Shown here piece after piece: positions 1-8,323 of a DNA stretch of 21,835 bases. The position numbers and the translations under genes were made by a program. Within the stretch, counting starts at the first letter, position 1, and each line of letters begins with the position of its first letter. Source of the stretch: Bacillota bacterium (GTDB lineage Bacteria; Bacillota_I; Bacilli_A; RF39; UBA660); assembly GCA_003149915.1 (NCBI GenBank), contig QAMK01000007.1, positions 1-21,835 of the forward strand. Direction: 5' to 3'. The notes below the pieces were generated by a model, which saw nothing but the letters and a program-made list of their open reading frames with translations, was not told the origin of the DNA and searched no databases.

Positions 1-125
1 GCATTTTGAATTGCATTGTTAGATAAAGAGGTAGAGCCAGAAGCATTATTTTTAGCCATATTTCTTGATGACGGTTTTCTGTTTTTATCACTACCAAGAT
101 GTAGTGAATAAGATAAGGTACTCAT
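1..125 (-). CDS. N-terminal fragment of an unidentified protein, cut by the window edge
   Basis: An ORF opens at ATG 125-123 and runs off the left end after 41 codons. A near-perfect Shine-Dalgarno (AAAGGAGGT) sits 8 nt upstream of the ATG, so the start is well supported. The visible part begins MSTLSYSLHLGSDKN and is polar and rich in Ser and Asn, with no signal peptide or membrane segment. I do not recognise the family. It lies downstream of the serine recombinase on the same strand, behind a hairpin-rich spacer. That position, and a loose resemblance of the first residues to Mob/Pre-type plasmid recombination proteins of gut Bacillota, make a mobilisation protein possible, but this is a guess. 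Confidence 0.6.
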   Translation of the reverse strand, partial: MSTLSYSLHLGSDKNRKPSSRNMAKNNASGSTSLSNNAIQN

Positions 126-182
126 TTATTTTTACCTCCTTTCATAGATATATTTTGGCTCTGACAAAATATTTAACCCCCT

Positions 183-213
183 AGGTATTTTGACGTAAAC
201 ATCAAAATAACCT
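183..213. repeat. Imperfect hairpin upstream of the left-edge gene
   Basis: AGGTATTTTGACG and CATCAAAATAACCT pair around a TAAA loop, with one bulged base and one G-T/C-A mismatch position. It is the hairpin closest to the left-edge gene, about 60 nt upstream of its ATG. Its role is unknown; it belongs to a run of four stem-loops between the recombinase and the left-edge gene. Confidence 0.5.
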
Positions 214-215
214 GT

Positions 216-240
216 GGGCTAGGGATATTCCCTAGAACCC
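216..240 (+). terminator. GC-richer hairpin followed by T4 on the plus strand
   Basis: CTAGGGA (219-225) and TCCCTAG (229-235) form a perfect 7-bp stem with a 3-nt loop. It can be extended by GGG (216-218) pairing with CCC (238-240) across a two-base bulge. On the plus strand TTTT follows, which resembles a weak terminator, but no plus-strand gene ends here. It may instead act on DNA (oriT or operator type) or as RNA structure on the minus strand. Confidence 0.4.
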
Positions 241-244
241 TTTT

Positions 245-299
245 AGACTTATTCCATATTGTTTTAAAACTTCGTAATAAAACAAAATTCCATAAGTCT
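245..299. repeat. Long 22-bp inverted repeat with an 11-nt loop
   Basis: AGACTTAT (245-252) pairs with ATAAGTCT (292-299). After a symmetric three-base internal loop, 256-266 pairs with 278-288 with one mismatch. The loop is 267-277. The two arms are the same length and 18 of 22 positions pair, which is far from what AT-rich chance would usually give. Inferred: a protein-binding DNA site or structured RNA. Confidence 0.6.
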
Positions 300-300
300 T

Positions 301-2305
<2,005 letters not shown>

Positions 2306-2332
2306 TTATCATCTCCCTTTTTTCTTGTTTTC

Positions 2333-2386
2333 AAAAAAAGAGGAGTCAAAAACTACTAGTTAAACACTAACGGTATTTGACTCCTC
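2333..2386 (-). terminator. Terminator in the recombinase leader (candidate attenuator)
   Basis: On the minus strand GAGGAGTCAAA (2386-2376) pairs perfectly over 11 bp with TTTGACTCCTC (2350-2340), followed by seven T (2339-2333). This is a textbook intrinsic terminator, yet it sits about 30 nt upstream of the recombinase ATG and downstream of a good promoter. Its 5' arm lies inside the coding part of a 25-codon ORF, and the ORF's stop codon is in the loop. Termination would therefore depend on where ribosomes sit on the leader. Confidence 0.75.
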
Positions 2387-2437
2387 ATATAAAATATTTA
2401 CTACTAATTTTAAAGTATCAATAAATCGTTCTTTCAT
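2360..2437 (-). CDS. Putative 25-aa leader peptide of the recombinase
   Basis: The ORF starts MKERFIDTLK, ends EESNTVSV and stops with TAA in the terminator loop. Codons 18-21 (GAG GAG TCA flanked by TAT and AAT) are the 5' arm of the terminator. A GGGG stretch lies 6 nt upstream of the ATG; an in-frame ATG at 2449 would add MGYF. The features are those of attenuator peptides: short, promoter-proximal, and ending inside a terminator. There is no run of one regulatory amino acid, so sensing a single amino acid is less likely than sensing general ribosome stalling. Translation is inferred, not shown. Confidence 0.5.
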   Translation of the reverse strand: MKERFIDTLKLVVNILYEESNTVSV

Positions 2438-2485
2438 AAAGTACCCCATTTCTAAAAATAACGATACTGCATGTCATTTATTGAT
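2417..2485 (-). promoter_or_regulatory. Alternative pairing elements in the recombinase leader RNA
   Basis: In the 5' part of the leader, a 10-nt arm (2485-2476, ATCAATAAAT on the minus strand) is perfectly complementary to 2426-2417 (ATTTATTGAT). Overlapping shorter arms also pair: ATCGTT with AACGAT (2465-2460 with 2430-2425) and GTATC with GATAC (2467-2463 with 2419-2415). These pairings are mutually exclusive and enclose the leader-ORF start, so they could set its translation rate. Confidence 0.4.
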
Positions 2486-2490
2486 GTCTT

Positions 2491-2519
2491 ATTCTACAAT
2501 ATTTTACAAGATTTGTCTA
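2491..2519 (-). promoter_or_regulatory. Sigma-A-type promoter for the recombinase leader
   Basis: Minus-strand TAGACA (2519-2514), a 17-nt spacer and TAGAAT (2496-2491) match the housekeeping consensus at 5/6 and 5/6 with ideal spacing. The expected transcript start near 2484 gives a leader of about 180 nt before the recombinase ATG. Confidence 0.65.
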
Positions 2520-2540
2520 TACCCCATTTGTAGGGAATAG

Positions 2541-2813
2541 TTAGTGTGATTTAATGTAGTTTTCAAGTTCTGCTAGTTTAATCTTTTTACTCAAGTTATT
2601 AATATAGATTTCATTAGAGTAATTAAAAGCAAGAAAAGTCATATCATTAATAATAATTCTGTGTGGCTCAATGTAACTTAAATTAGTTTTATCAATTCTT
2701 CTTATACTACCATTTATAAACGTCGGAGTAGCATTACAAAAATCACAGATAATCTCTAATCTTTTTCTTAAAGACTCCTCCATATCAATTTCTTGTTTGA
2801 TTACATTAATCAT
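2541..2813 (-). CDS. Hypothetical protein, 90 aa
   Basis: I do not recognise this protein. The start is taken at ATG 2813-2811 because AAAGG lies 9 nt upstream; the longer TTG start at 2822 would have its start touching the same AAAGG. The protein (MINVIKQEIDMEESLRKRLE...) is soluble and charged, with a CDFC pair near residues 23-26, no membrane segment and a helical C-terminus. It sits between the tmRNA terminator and the recombinase promoter and is transcribed in the same direction. The Shine-Dalgarno is partly buried in a small hairpin (AACCT/AGGTT, 2821-2837). It may be an element-encoded accessory (excisionase-like or regulator) or a chromosomal orphan; the sequence does not decide. Confidence 0.6.
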   Translation of the reverse strand: MINVIKQEIDMEESLRKRLEIICDFCNATPTFINGSIRRIDKTNLSYIEPHRIIINDMTFLAFNYSNEIYINNLSKKIKLAELENYIKSH

Positions 2814-2854
2814 AAGCACCAACCTTTCTTCTAGGTTGATTTTTTCATATAAAC

Positions 2855-2881
2855 GAAAAAATCAATCATTTCTGATTGATT
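2855..2881 (-). terminator. Intrinsic terminator of ssrA
   Basis: On the minus strand AATCAATCA (2881-2873), a GAAA loop, TGATTGATT (2868-2860) and a run of T form a perfect 9-bp hairpin about 40 nt beyond the tmRNA CCA end. A second 11-bp inverted repeat (TTGATTTTTTC 2836-2846 with GAAAAAATCAA 2855-2865) overlaps it and could form instead. Confidence 0.8.
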
Positions 2882-2893
2882 CCTATATCAAAA

Positions 2894-2910
2894 GTTCGAA
2901 TAGTTCGAAC
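2894..2910. repeat. 17-bp perfect inverted repeat just outside the tmRNA gene
   Basis: GTTCGAA-TAG-TTCGAAC reads as a perfect 7-bp palindrome with a 3-bp centre, 11 bp from the tmRNA 3' end. It is much more GC-rich than its surroundings. It could be a protein-binding site or part of an attachment site for the neighbouring recombinase; neither is proven. Confidence 0.6.
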
Positions 2911-2921
2911 AGATTTCCCAA

Positions 2922-3275
2922 TGGTGGAGCTGAGGAGAATTGAACTCCTGTCCGAAATAAATCCCAAATGAATTTCTACAAGTTTATTCCGTTTTTAAAA
3001 TTTGAAATAAGATTCAGAACGAACAAATGAATTTTATTTCTAGTCTTATATAATTCATCTATGTTCTAAGACAAAACATAAATATACTCTACTTTCATTA
3101 GCCTAGTAAAAATCTCGTAGAGAAAGAAATCTACTAAGCAGCTCAGTCTTGTTTAATTAAACAGCGTAAGCTAAATTATAATTTCTGTTTCCAGTTATAT
3201 TTAACTGTGCATGTAAGGATTGCCATCCACTTGCCACTCATTCTTCGTCTATCCCGTCGAACCCAAGACAGCCCC
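2922..3275 (-). ncRNA. ssrA: Transfer-messenger RNA (tmRNA)
   Basis: Rescues stalled ribosomes with SmpB: charged with alanine, it enters the A site, then serves as mRNA for a degradation tag. The 5' end GGGGCTG (3275-3269) pairs with CAGCTCC before ACCA at the 3' end (2922). The T arm (AGGAG-TTCAATT-CTCCT) and the conserved GGGTTCGACGGGATAGACGA near the 5' end are present. CCA is encoded. The length of 354 nt is normal for a one-piece Bacillota tmRNA. The tag ORF lies at 3192-3157. It follows smpB, the common arrangement, has its own promoter and its own terminator, and appears intact despite the mobile element next door. Confidence 0.97.
3157..3192 (-). other. tmRNA tag reading frame, encodes GNRNYNLAYAV
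   Basis: The frame after the conserved AAATATAACT reads GGA AAC AGA AAT TAT AAT TTA GCT TAC GCT GTT TAA. Starting with Gly matches Bacillus and Staphylococcus tags, which begin (A)GK. Known tags usually end in two small residues such as Ala-Ala; this one ends Tyr-Ala-Val. The frame is fixed by the stop codon and the Gly resume position. Confidence 0.8.
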
Positions 3276-3283
3276 AAATGTTA

Positions 3284-3319
3284 TAGGCAAATTATACCAC
3301 AAAAATGGAAATTTGCCTA
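3284..3319 (-). promoter_or_regulatory. ssrA promoter inside a 10-bp inverted repeat
   Basis: Minus-strand TAGGCA (3319-3314), a 17-nt spacer and an extended TGG-TATAAT (-10 at 3296-3291) place the start near 3284, about 9 nt before the mature tmRNA 5' end. The promoter is framed by a perfect inverted repeat, TAGGCAAATT (3284-3293) and AATTTGCCTA (3310-3319), so each arm covers one promoter box. It could be an operator or coincidental AT-rich symmetry. Confidence 0.65.
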
Positions 3320-3323
3320 GTCC

Positions 3324-3764
3324 TTAACGATTTTTTGTTGCTTTATCGATTTCTCGTTTGATACTTCTTTCTTTTTCTGTTTCTCTTTTATCCACAACAT
3401 TTTTACCTTTACAGATACCAATCAACACTTTTGCTCTGTTTCTATCGTTGAAGTACATTTTTAAAGGAATTAGTGTATAACCTTGTAATTTGACTTTATC
3501 ATTTAATTTTAATATTTCTTTTTTATGTGCCAAAAGACGTCTTGTTCTCGTTTCTTGATGATTAAAGATATTTCCTTCTTTATATGGCGCTACAAACATA
3601 TTTAATAAATATAATTGTCCTTTTTTGATGACTGCATAAGAGTCTCTTATCTGGCACTTTCCTTCTCGTATTGATTTTACTTCCGTACCCGTAAGTTCAA
3701 TTCCACATTCCAGTTCTTCTACAATAAAATAATTATGTCTTGCAACGCGATTGAGTATTTCCAT
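3324..3764 (-). CDS. smpB: SsrA-binding protein SmpB
   Basis: Binds the tRNA-like part of tmRNA and takes the place of the missing anticodon arm in the decoding centre during ribosome rescue. The protein has the SmpB hallmarks: GIELTGTEVKSIREG (residues 21-35), the YKEGNIFNHQETRTRRLLAHKKEI region, IGICKGKNVVDKRETEKERS, and a basic C-terminal tail that becomes helical in the mRNA channel. At 146 aa it is slightly shorter than the usual 150-160. ATG 3764 has AAAGGGAG about 9 nt upstream. It follows the second rnr gene after 16 nt and precedes ssrA, so it is probably co-transcribed with rnr. Confidence 0.97.
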   Translation of the reverse strand: MEILNRVARHNYFIVEELECGIELTGTEVKSIREGKCQIRDSYAVIKKGQLYLLNMFVAPYKEGNIFNHQETRTRRLLAHKKEILKLNDKVKLQGYTLIPLKMYFNDRNRAKVLIGICKGKNVVDKRETEKERSIKREIDKATKNR

Positions 3765-3780
3765 AAAATCATCTCCCTTT

Positions 3781-6048
3781 TTATTTATGTTTTCTTGGAT
3801 TGTATGGTCGTTTGTTATAGAACGATTTCTTTTTTGATTTTATTTTTTCAACAGCTTCTTTGTAGATATCGTGAAACTCTACTGATCTAACTACTTTTAT
3901 CAAATGAAAATTAACGATTCCATTTTCTTTATTTGCATATTGTGTACTTACTAATAGTCTATCACCGATATGGTAACTTTTGCCTTGTTTTTTATCTTCT
4001 AAAACCATTGTGGCGTCATTATATGTAAAGTTACCTCCCAAGTCTGAGACAGGAATCATTCCGTTGATTAAATTATCTAGTTCTACGAATATTCCGTTTT
4101 TCATGATTCCGGTAACATTTCCTTCGTATTCTTCGCCGATATGATCTTGCATATATTCGGCACTTTTCATTTTTAATACTTGTCGTTCACATGATACTGC
4201 TTTTTGTTCGCGATTTGATAAGAAATCAGCTTGAACTGGTAATTTTTCTCTTACATGAGCATCATATTCTTTTGGATAATCACTTTCTATATGTGTGTGA
4301 TATCTCGTACTTTCCGGATAAATTTGTTTTAATTCTTCATCCCATCTTGTTGCTTCACGGGTGTACTTGTCTCCTACCATGTAGAATGATTTTAAAAATC
4401 TATGAAGAAGATCGTCTGGATATCTTCTGATTGGAGAAGTGAATTGTGCATATTCCGGCATTGCTAAACCAGAGTGACCGATGTTTTCAGCAGAGTAAAC
4501 TGCTTTCATCAAACTTCTTAAAAAATACAGTTGCAAGACTCGTTTTTCTTCTTTATCATTTGTTGCTTCTAGTAATTGTTGTACGGCAAGACAACTATTA
4601 TCGTATTTTTTATTGTACTCATATCCCATAGAGTGGAATAGGTTCATCCATTTATCTAAACTAGATAGTGCTGGTTTATCATGGACACGATAGATACATG
4701 GAGCATCGATCTGTGATAACTTTGCTGGTGCGACCTGATTTGCAATTAACATGAATGATTCAATTAATTTTTCAGCATCATGAGAAGCAAGCACTGTTGG
4801 CTCGACCGGGTGACCATTATCATCATAGATAAATTTCAATTCTTTGTCATCCAATTCTAAGGCACCTTTATTATTTCGTCTTTCAATCTGTACTTGCGAT
4901 ACTTCATTCATCTTTCTTAAAGTACGCTTGTATGGCTCATATCCTTCTACGGTTTCTCCATTTAGTATTCTGTTCACATCATCATAATTCATTTGTTTTC
5001 TAGAACGAATTACACTTGGAGTAATGAAAGAATCCATAATTTTGCCCGTCTGGTCTACTTTTGCAAATACACTCATAGCAAGACGGTCTACACCTGGGTT
5101 TAGGGAACAGATTCCGTTTGATAATTTTTGTGGTAGCATCGGATAGACAGAATTGGCAAAATATCCGGATGTGCCACGTTCGTATGCCTCTTTATCGACT
5201 GCTGAACCTTCCTTTACATAATGGGTTACATCGGCGATATGCACTCCTACTAGGAATGTTCCATCAGGAAGTTCCTTTAATGAAATGGCATCGTCGATAT
5301 CTTTGGTGTCTTTGCCATCGATTGTAAAAATTTCAATATCTCTTAAATCCAGTCTGCCACTGAAATCTTGCGGTAATACTTTATCAGGCATTTTTTCTAC
5401 TTCATCTAAAGTCGATTGATTGTAAGTCTTTACAAATCCGTATTGATATGCGATAGATTCGATGTCTACACCAGGATCGTTCTTATATCCTAGGGTACGG
5501 ACAATCGTTCCATAATATTCGTTACCATCTTGCTGATTCAAATCGACGATTACTTTGGCCCCATCTATTGCAGACTGATCTGGAATCGCAATTGATAACT
5601 TCAATAATCTAAAATTATCCGGTCTTACAAAGGCATCTTCATTGACGTGATAAACTTCACCGATAATTTGATTTAAATCTCTACTAAGTACTTGGACGAC
5701 ATTGCCTTCATTACCCGTGCTTTTCTTCGTATAAATTGGTTGTATTAGTACGGTGTCACCATCTACTGCATCGTATGAGTTTTCATGTTTAATTAGAAAT
5801 GTTTCGTCTCCTACTGTAACAACGCCCGTTTTTCCTTTCGGTGTCGTATAGATACCTTTTCGATATGGACTCTTGTTAATATCCATCAATTTTCCAGAAG
5901 TTGTCACATAGATATCGTACGTCGTTTCCATATCTTGTAATAATTTACTAATATCTTCCTCTTGACCAATTCCGATTGCCTCTTTTAATTCTTCCTCGCT
6001 AAGTGCCTTTTTACTATTTTTTAATATTCTTAAAATTCTTTCTTTCAT
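3781..6048 (-). CDS. rnr: RNase R-family 3'-5' exoribonuclease, divergent copy A
   Basis: Degrades RNA processively from the 3' end and acts on mRNAs released by trans-translation. The order is an N-terminal winged helix (1-60), cold-shock domains (about 62-200), an RNB catalytic domain (about 230-570) and an S1 domain (about 630-715), with a basic tail ending PYNPRKHK. The catalytic set is complete: D244, D250, D252 and D253 in FTIDGKDTKDIDDA, Y296, and FTSPIRRYPDD. The first cold-shock domain has GKTGVVTVG where copy B has RKGFGFVEG, so the aromatic RNA-binding residues are lost. It is paralogous to the gene upstream (6089-8290). The start has GGGGG 8 nt upstream, and a -10 (TATAAT) follows the upstream terminator. 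An active but specialised enzyme is inferred. Confidence 0.9.
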   Translation of the reverse strand: MKERILRILKNSKKALSEEELKEAIGIGQEEDISKLLQDMETTYDIYVTTSGKLMDINKSPYRKGIYTTPKGKTGVVTVGDETFLIKHENSYDAVDGDTVLIQPIYTKKSTGNEGNVVQVLSRDLNQIIGEVYHVNEDAFVRPDNFRLLKLSIAIPDQSAIDGAKVIVDLNQQDGNEYYGTIVRTLGYKNDPGVDIESIAYQYGFVKTYNQSTLDEVEKMPDKVLPQDFSGRLDLRDIEIFTIDGKDTKDIDDAISLKELPDGTFLVGVHIADVTHYVKEGSAVDKEAYERGTSGYFANSVYPMLPQKLSNGICSLNPGVDRLAMSVFAKVDQTGKIMDSFITPSVIRSRKQMNYDDVNRILNGETVEGYEPYKRTLRKMNEVSQVQIERRNNKGALELDDKELKFIYDDNGHPVEPTVLASHDAEKLIESFMLIANQVAPAKLSQIDAPCIYRVHDKPALSSLDKWMNLFHSMGYEYNKKYDNSCLAVQQLLEATNDKEEKRVLQLYFLRSLMKAVYSAENIGHSGLAMPEYAQFTSPIRRYPDDLLHRFLKSFYMVGDKYTREATRWDEELKQIYPESTRYHTHIESDYPKEYDAHVREKLPVQADFLSNREQKAVSCERQVLKMKSAEYMQDHIGEEYEGNVTGIMKNGIFVELDNLINGMIPVSDLGGNFTYNDATMVLEDKKQGKSYHIGDRLLVSTQYANKENGIVNFHLIKVVRSVEFHDIYKEAVEKIKSKKKSFYNKRPYNPRKHK

Positions 6049-6070
6049 TCCCTTATCCCCCGTACTCCCT

Positions 6071-6076
6071 ATTATA
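6071..6076 (-). promoter_or_regulatory. -10 element of a probable promoter for RNase R copy A
   Basis: A perfect TATAAT (minus strand) lies directly after the T-run of the upstream terminator and 22 nt before the rnr copy A start codon. The -35 region, inside the terminator sequence, is poor. The same terminator-then-TATAAT arrangement precedes copy B. Confidence 0.4.
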
Positions 6077-6080
6077 AAGG

Positions 6081-6108
6081 AAAAAAGACTATTTTGTTAG
6101 TCTTTTTT
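6081..6108 (-). terminator. Terminator embedded in the 3' end of RNase R copy B
   Basis: AAAAAAGACTA (6081-6091) and TAGTCTTTTTT (6098-6108) form an 11-bp stem around a 6-nt loop, with a T-run on the minus strand. The hairpin includes the last codons and stop codon (6089-6091) of copy B. It is nearly identical to the terminator at 8324-8351. Confidence 0.8.
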
Positions 6109-8290
6109 TATGAAATTTATGTTTTCCTTTAAACTTGTCGAAGAAGTGTTCTTTTTTCTGTTCTTTCTTTTCTTCTTTTTTCTCTGCTCCGACGATTTCA
6201 AAATCAATTGTTTTATCTTCTCTAGATGCTTTTACAACTCTTACTTTAATACGATCACCGATACGATATACTTTATGAGTTTTTTCACCTGTCAACGTCA
6301 ATGTTGTTTCATCATAATGATAGAAATCATCCATTTCTGAAATATGAACAAGGCCTTCTACTAAGTTATCTAACTCGATAAACATGCCGAAACTCATTAC
6401 AGAAGAAATCATTCCTTCGTATTCTTCGCCAATATGATCTTCCATATATTCAGCCATCTTCATATCTTCTACTTCACGTTCACAGTTGACAGATGCCATT
6501 TCTTTACTGGATGCTAATTCGGCAACATATGGTAGTTTTTCTTCCCAATGAGCAACGGTAGTGGATGAAATATCTCCATTAAACAAATACGTATGTAGTA
6601 AACGGTGAACCGTCGTATCTGGATATCTTCTAATCGGCGATGTAAAGTGTGTATAACATTTACTAGCTAATCCATAATGTCCTAAATTTTCTGGCTTATA
6701 GACAGCTTTTTGCATACATCTTAATAATAAAGATGATAAAATCTTGTATTCTTTTTTATCTTTTAAGAAATCTAGTAATTTTTGAGTTGTCCTTGGACTT
6801 AAATCTTTCAAATTACCATTGTAGTGGTATCCTAGAGTGGATACAAACGATAGGAATCCTCTTATTTTTTCTTCCTTTGGATATTCGTGAACACGGTAAA
6901 TAAATGGTAAATTCATGTAGTAGATATGCGTTGCAACCGTCTCATTTGCAACAATCATAAAGTCTTCAATCAATTTTTCACCAGCACCGCGTTCTCTCTT
7001 AACGATTTGAGTTGGATGAAAATTTTCATCTACTAAAATCTTTGCTTCATCTACATCAAAATCGATATAGCCACGTTCATGTTTTTCTTTGCGAATGATG
7101 TCTGCTAGTTCTTTCATCTGTAACAAAGCATCTTTGTATGGTTCATATCCTTCTGGAACTTGATTTTGTTCTAGAATCATATTTACTTTCTTATATGTCA
7201 TTTGGATATTTGAACGAATTACACTTGGGAAAATATTATAATTTACAACTTTGCCTTTATGATTAATTTCCATCACACAAGATACTGCTAGTCTATCGAC
7301 TCCTGGATTTAGGGAACAGATTCCGTTCGATAATTTATGAGGAAGCATTGGAATGACACGGTCTACTAAATAGACACTCGTTCCACGTTCCATAGCCTCT
7401 TGGTCGATGGCACTTCCTTCTTTTACGTAATAACTGACGTCTGCAATGTGAACTCCTAGTTCATAATTTCCATTTTGTAATTTTTTGATAGAAATTGCAT
7501 CGTCGATATCTTTGGTATCATCGCCATCTATCGTAAATATCATCTGATTACGAAGATCTGTTCTACCTTTCATCTCTTCTTCAGAGACTTCTTCTGGAAT
7601 ATCATCCAGTTCTTTAATCGTATCATCGTTAAATGTATCGTCGATCTTATATTTATAGACAACGGATAAGATATCGACACCTGGATCGTTTTTATGTCCT
7701 AAAATCTTTAATACACGGCCTTTAAAACGATTGCCACTAATATTTTTCGTAATCTCTGCTAGAACTTTATGACCATCTACTGCTCCAAGTGCATTTTCTC
7801 TTGGGATTTCTAATTGCATCTTAATTTTTTTGTCATCTGGTGTGATGATGCCTGTCCCTTTATGAAAATTGATTTCACCTACTAGTGTCGATAAGTTTCG
7901 TTTGACAATTCTTAAAACTCGTCCTTCTTTGCGGTCTACATTTTTCTTACTTGTTACTTCTACTAAAACCTCATCGCCATGAATAGCACCATTCATATTT
8001 TCTTGGCTAATGTAAATATCATCATCTTGGCGAGAAGGATCTCCTCCTTCGACAAAGCCAAATCCTTTTCTGTTAGCACGCAGTATTCCTTTGATTAAAG
8101 GACTGTTTTCAATTAACATATAACGGTCTTTGTTTGAATGATACAAGATAGATTCGTCTGTCAATTCTTTTGTTACTTGTTGCAATTCTTGAAACTCTTG
8201 TACCGTTGTAAGCCCTAAAGCATTATCCAATTCTTCTAACGATAGTGCTTTATCACTACTCTTTAATATTTCTAATACTCTTTCTTTCAT
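6089..8290 (-). CDS. rnr: Ribonuclease R (canonical copy B)
   Basis: 3'-5' exoribonuclease that removes structured RNA and partners tmRNA-SmpB in mRNA clearance. It has a winged helix (1-60), a first cold-shock domain with an intact RKGFGFVEG motif (74-82), a second cold-shock domain (about 135-200), an RNB domain with D255, D261, D263, D264 in FTIDGDDTKDIDDA, Y307, and FTSPIRRYPDT, an S1 domain (about 640-710), and a Lys-rich tail. The length of 733 aa fits the family. The start ATG 8290 has a weak GGAATG ribosome site. Position right after secG is the usual Bacillota order, so this is probably the ancestral rnr. Its stop codon lies inside its terminator hairpin. Confidence 0.95.
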   Translation of the reverse strand: MKERVLEILKSSDKALSLEELDNALGLTTVQEFQELQQVTKELTDESILYHSNKDRYMLIENSPLIKGILRANRKGFGFVEGGDPSRQDDDIYISQENMNGAIHGDEVLVEVTSKKNVDRKEGRVLRIVKRNLSTLVGEINFHKGTGIITPDDKKIKMQLEIPRENALGAVDGHKVLAEITKNISGNRFKGRVLKILGHKNDPGVDILSVVYKYKIDDTFNDDTIKELDDIPEEVSEEEMKGRTDLRNQMIFTIDGDDTKDIDDAISIKKLQNGNYELGVHIADVSYYVKEGSAIDQEAMERGTSVYLVDRVIPMLPHKLSNGICSLNPGVDRLAVSCVMEINHKGKVVNYNIFPSVIRSNIQMTYKKVNMILEQNQVPEGYEPYKDALLQMKELADIIRKEKHERGYIDFDVDEAKILVDENFHPTQIVKRERGAGEKLIEDFMIVANETVATHIYYMNLPFIYRVHEYPKEEKIRGFLSFVSTLGYHYNGNLKDLSPRTTQKLLDFLKDKKEYKILSSLLLRCMQKAVYKPENLGHYGLASKCYTHFTSPIRRYPDTTVHRLLHTYLFNGDISSTTVAHWEEKLPYVAELASSKEMASVNCEREVEDMKMAEYMEDHIGEEYEGMISSVMSFGMFIELDNLVEGLVHISEMDDFYHYDETTLTLTGEKTHKVYRIGDRIKVRVVKASREDKTIDFEIVGAEKKEEKKEQKKEHFFDKFKGKHKFHKKRLTK

Positions 8291-8313
8291 ATAATCATTC
8301 CATTCTTATTATC

Positions 8314-8319
8314 ATTATA
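8314..8319 (-). promoter_or_regulatory. -10 element of a probable promoter for RNase R copy B
   Basis: A perfect TATAAT (minus strand) follows the secG terminator and lies 23 nt before the start codon. No good -35 box is visible. The arrangement matches that of copy A. Confidence 0.4.
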
Positions 8320-8323
8320 AAAT

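Noticed and set aside
2838..2865. Short CRISPR-like or IS-end repeats near ssrA
   Set aside because: The repeats are a nested terminator and an overlapping inverted repeat; there are no regularly spaced copies and no transposase.
2894..2910. LexA/DinR operator
   Set aside because: The Bacillus box needs CGAAC-N4-GTTCG; here the half-sites are CGAA and TTCG with a 3-base centre, so the spacing and bases do not fit.
4191..5327. Plus-strand open frames opposite RNase R copy A
   Set aside because: They are antisense to a strongly conserved gene, lack ribosome sites and encode low-complexity His/Leu/Arg-rich products.
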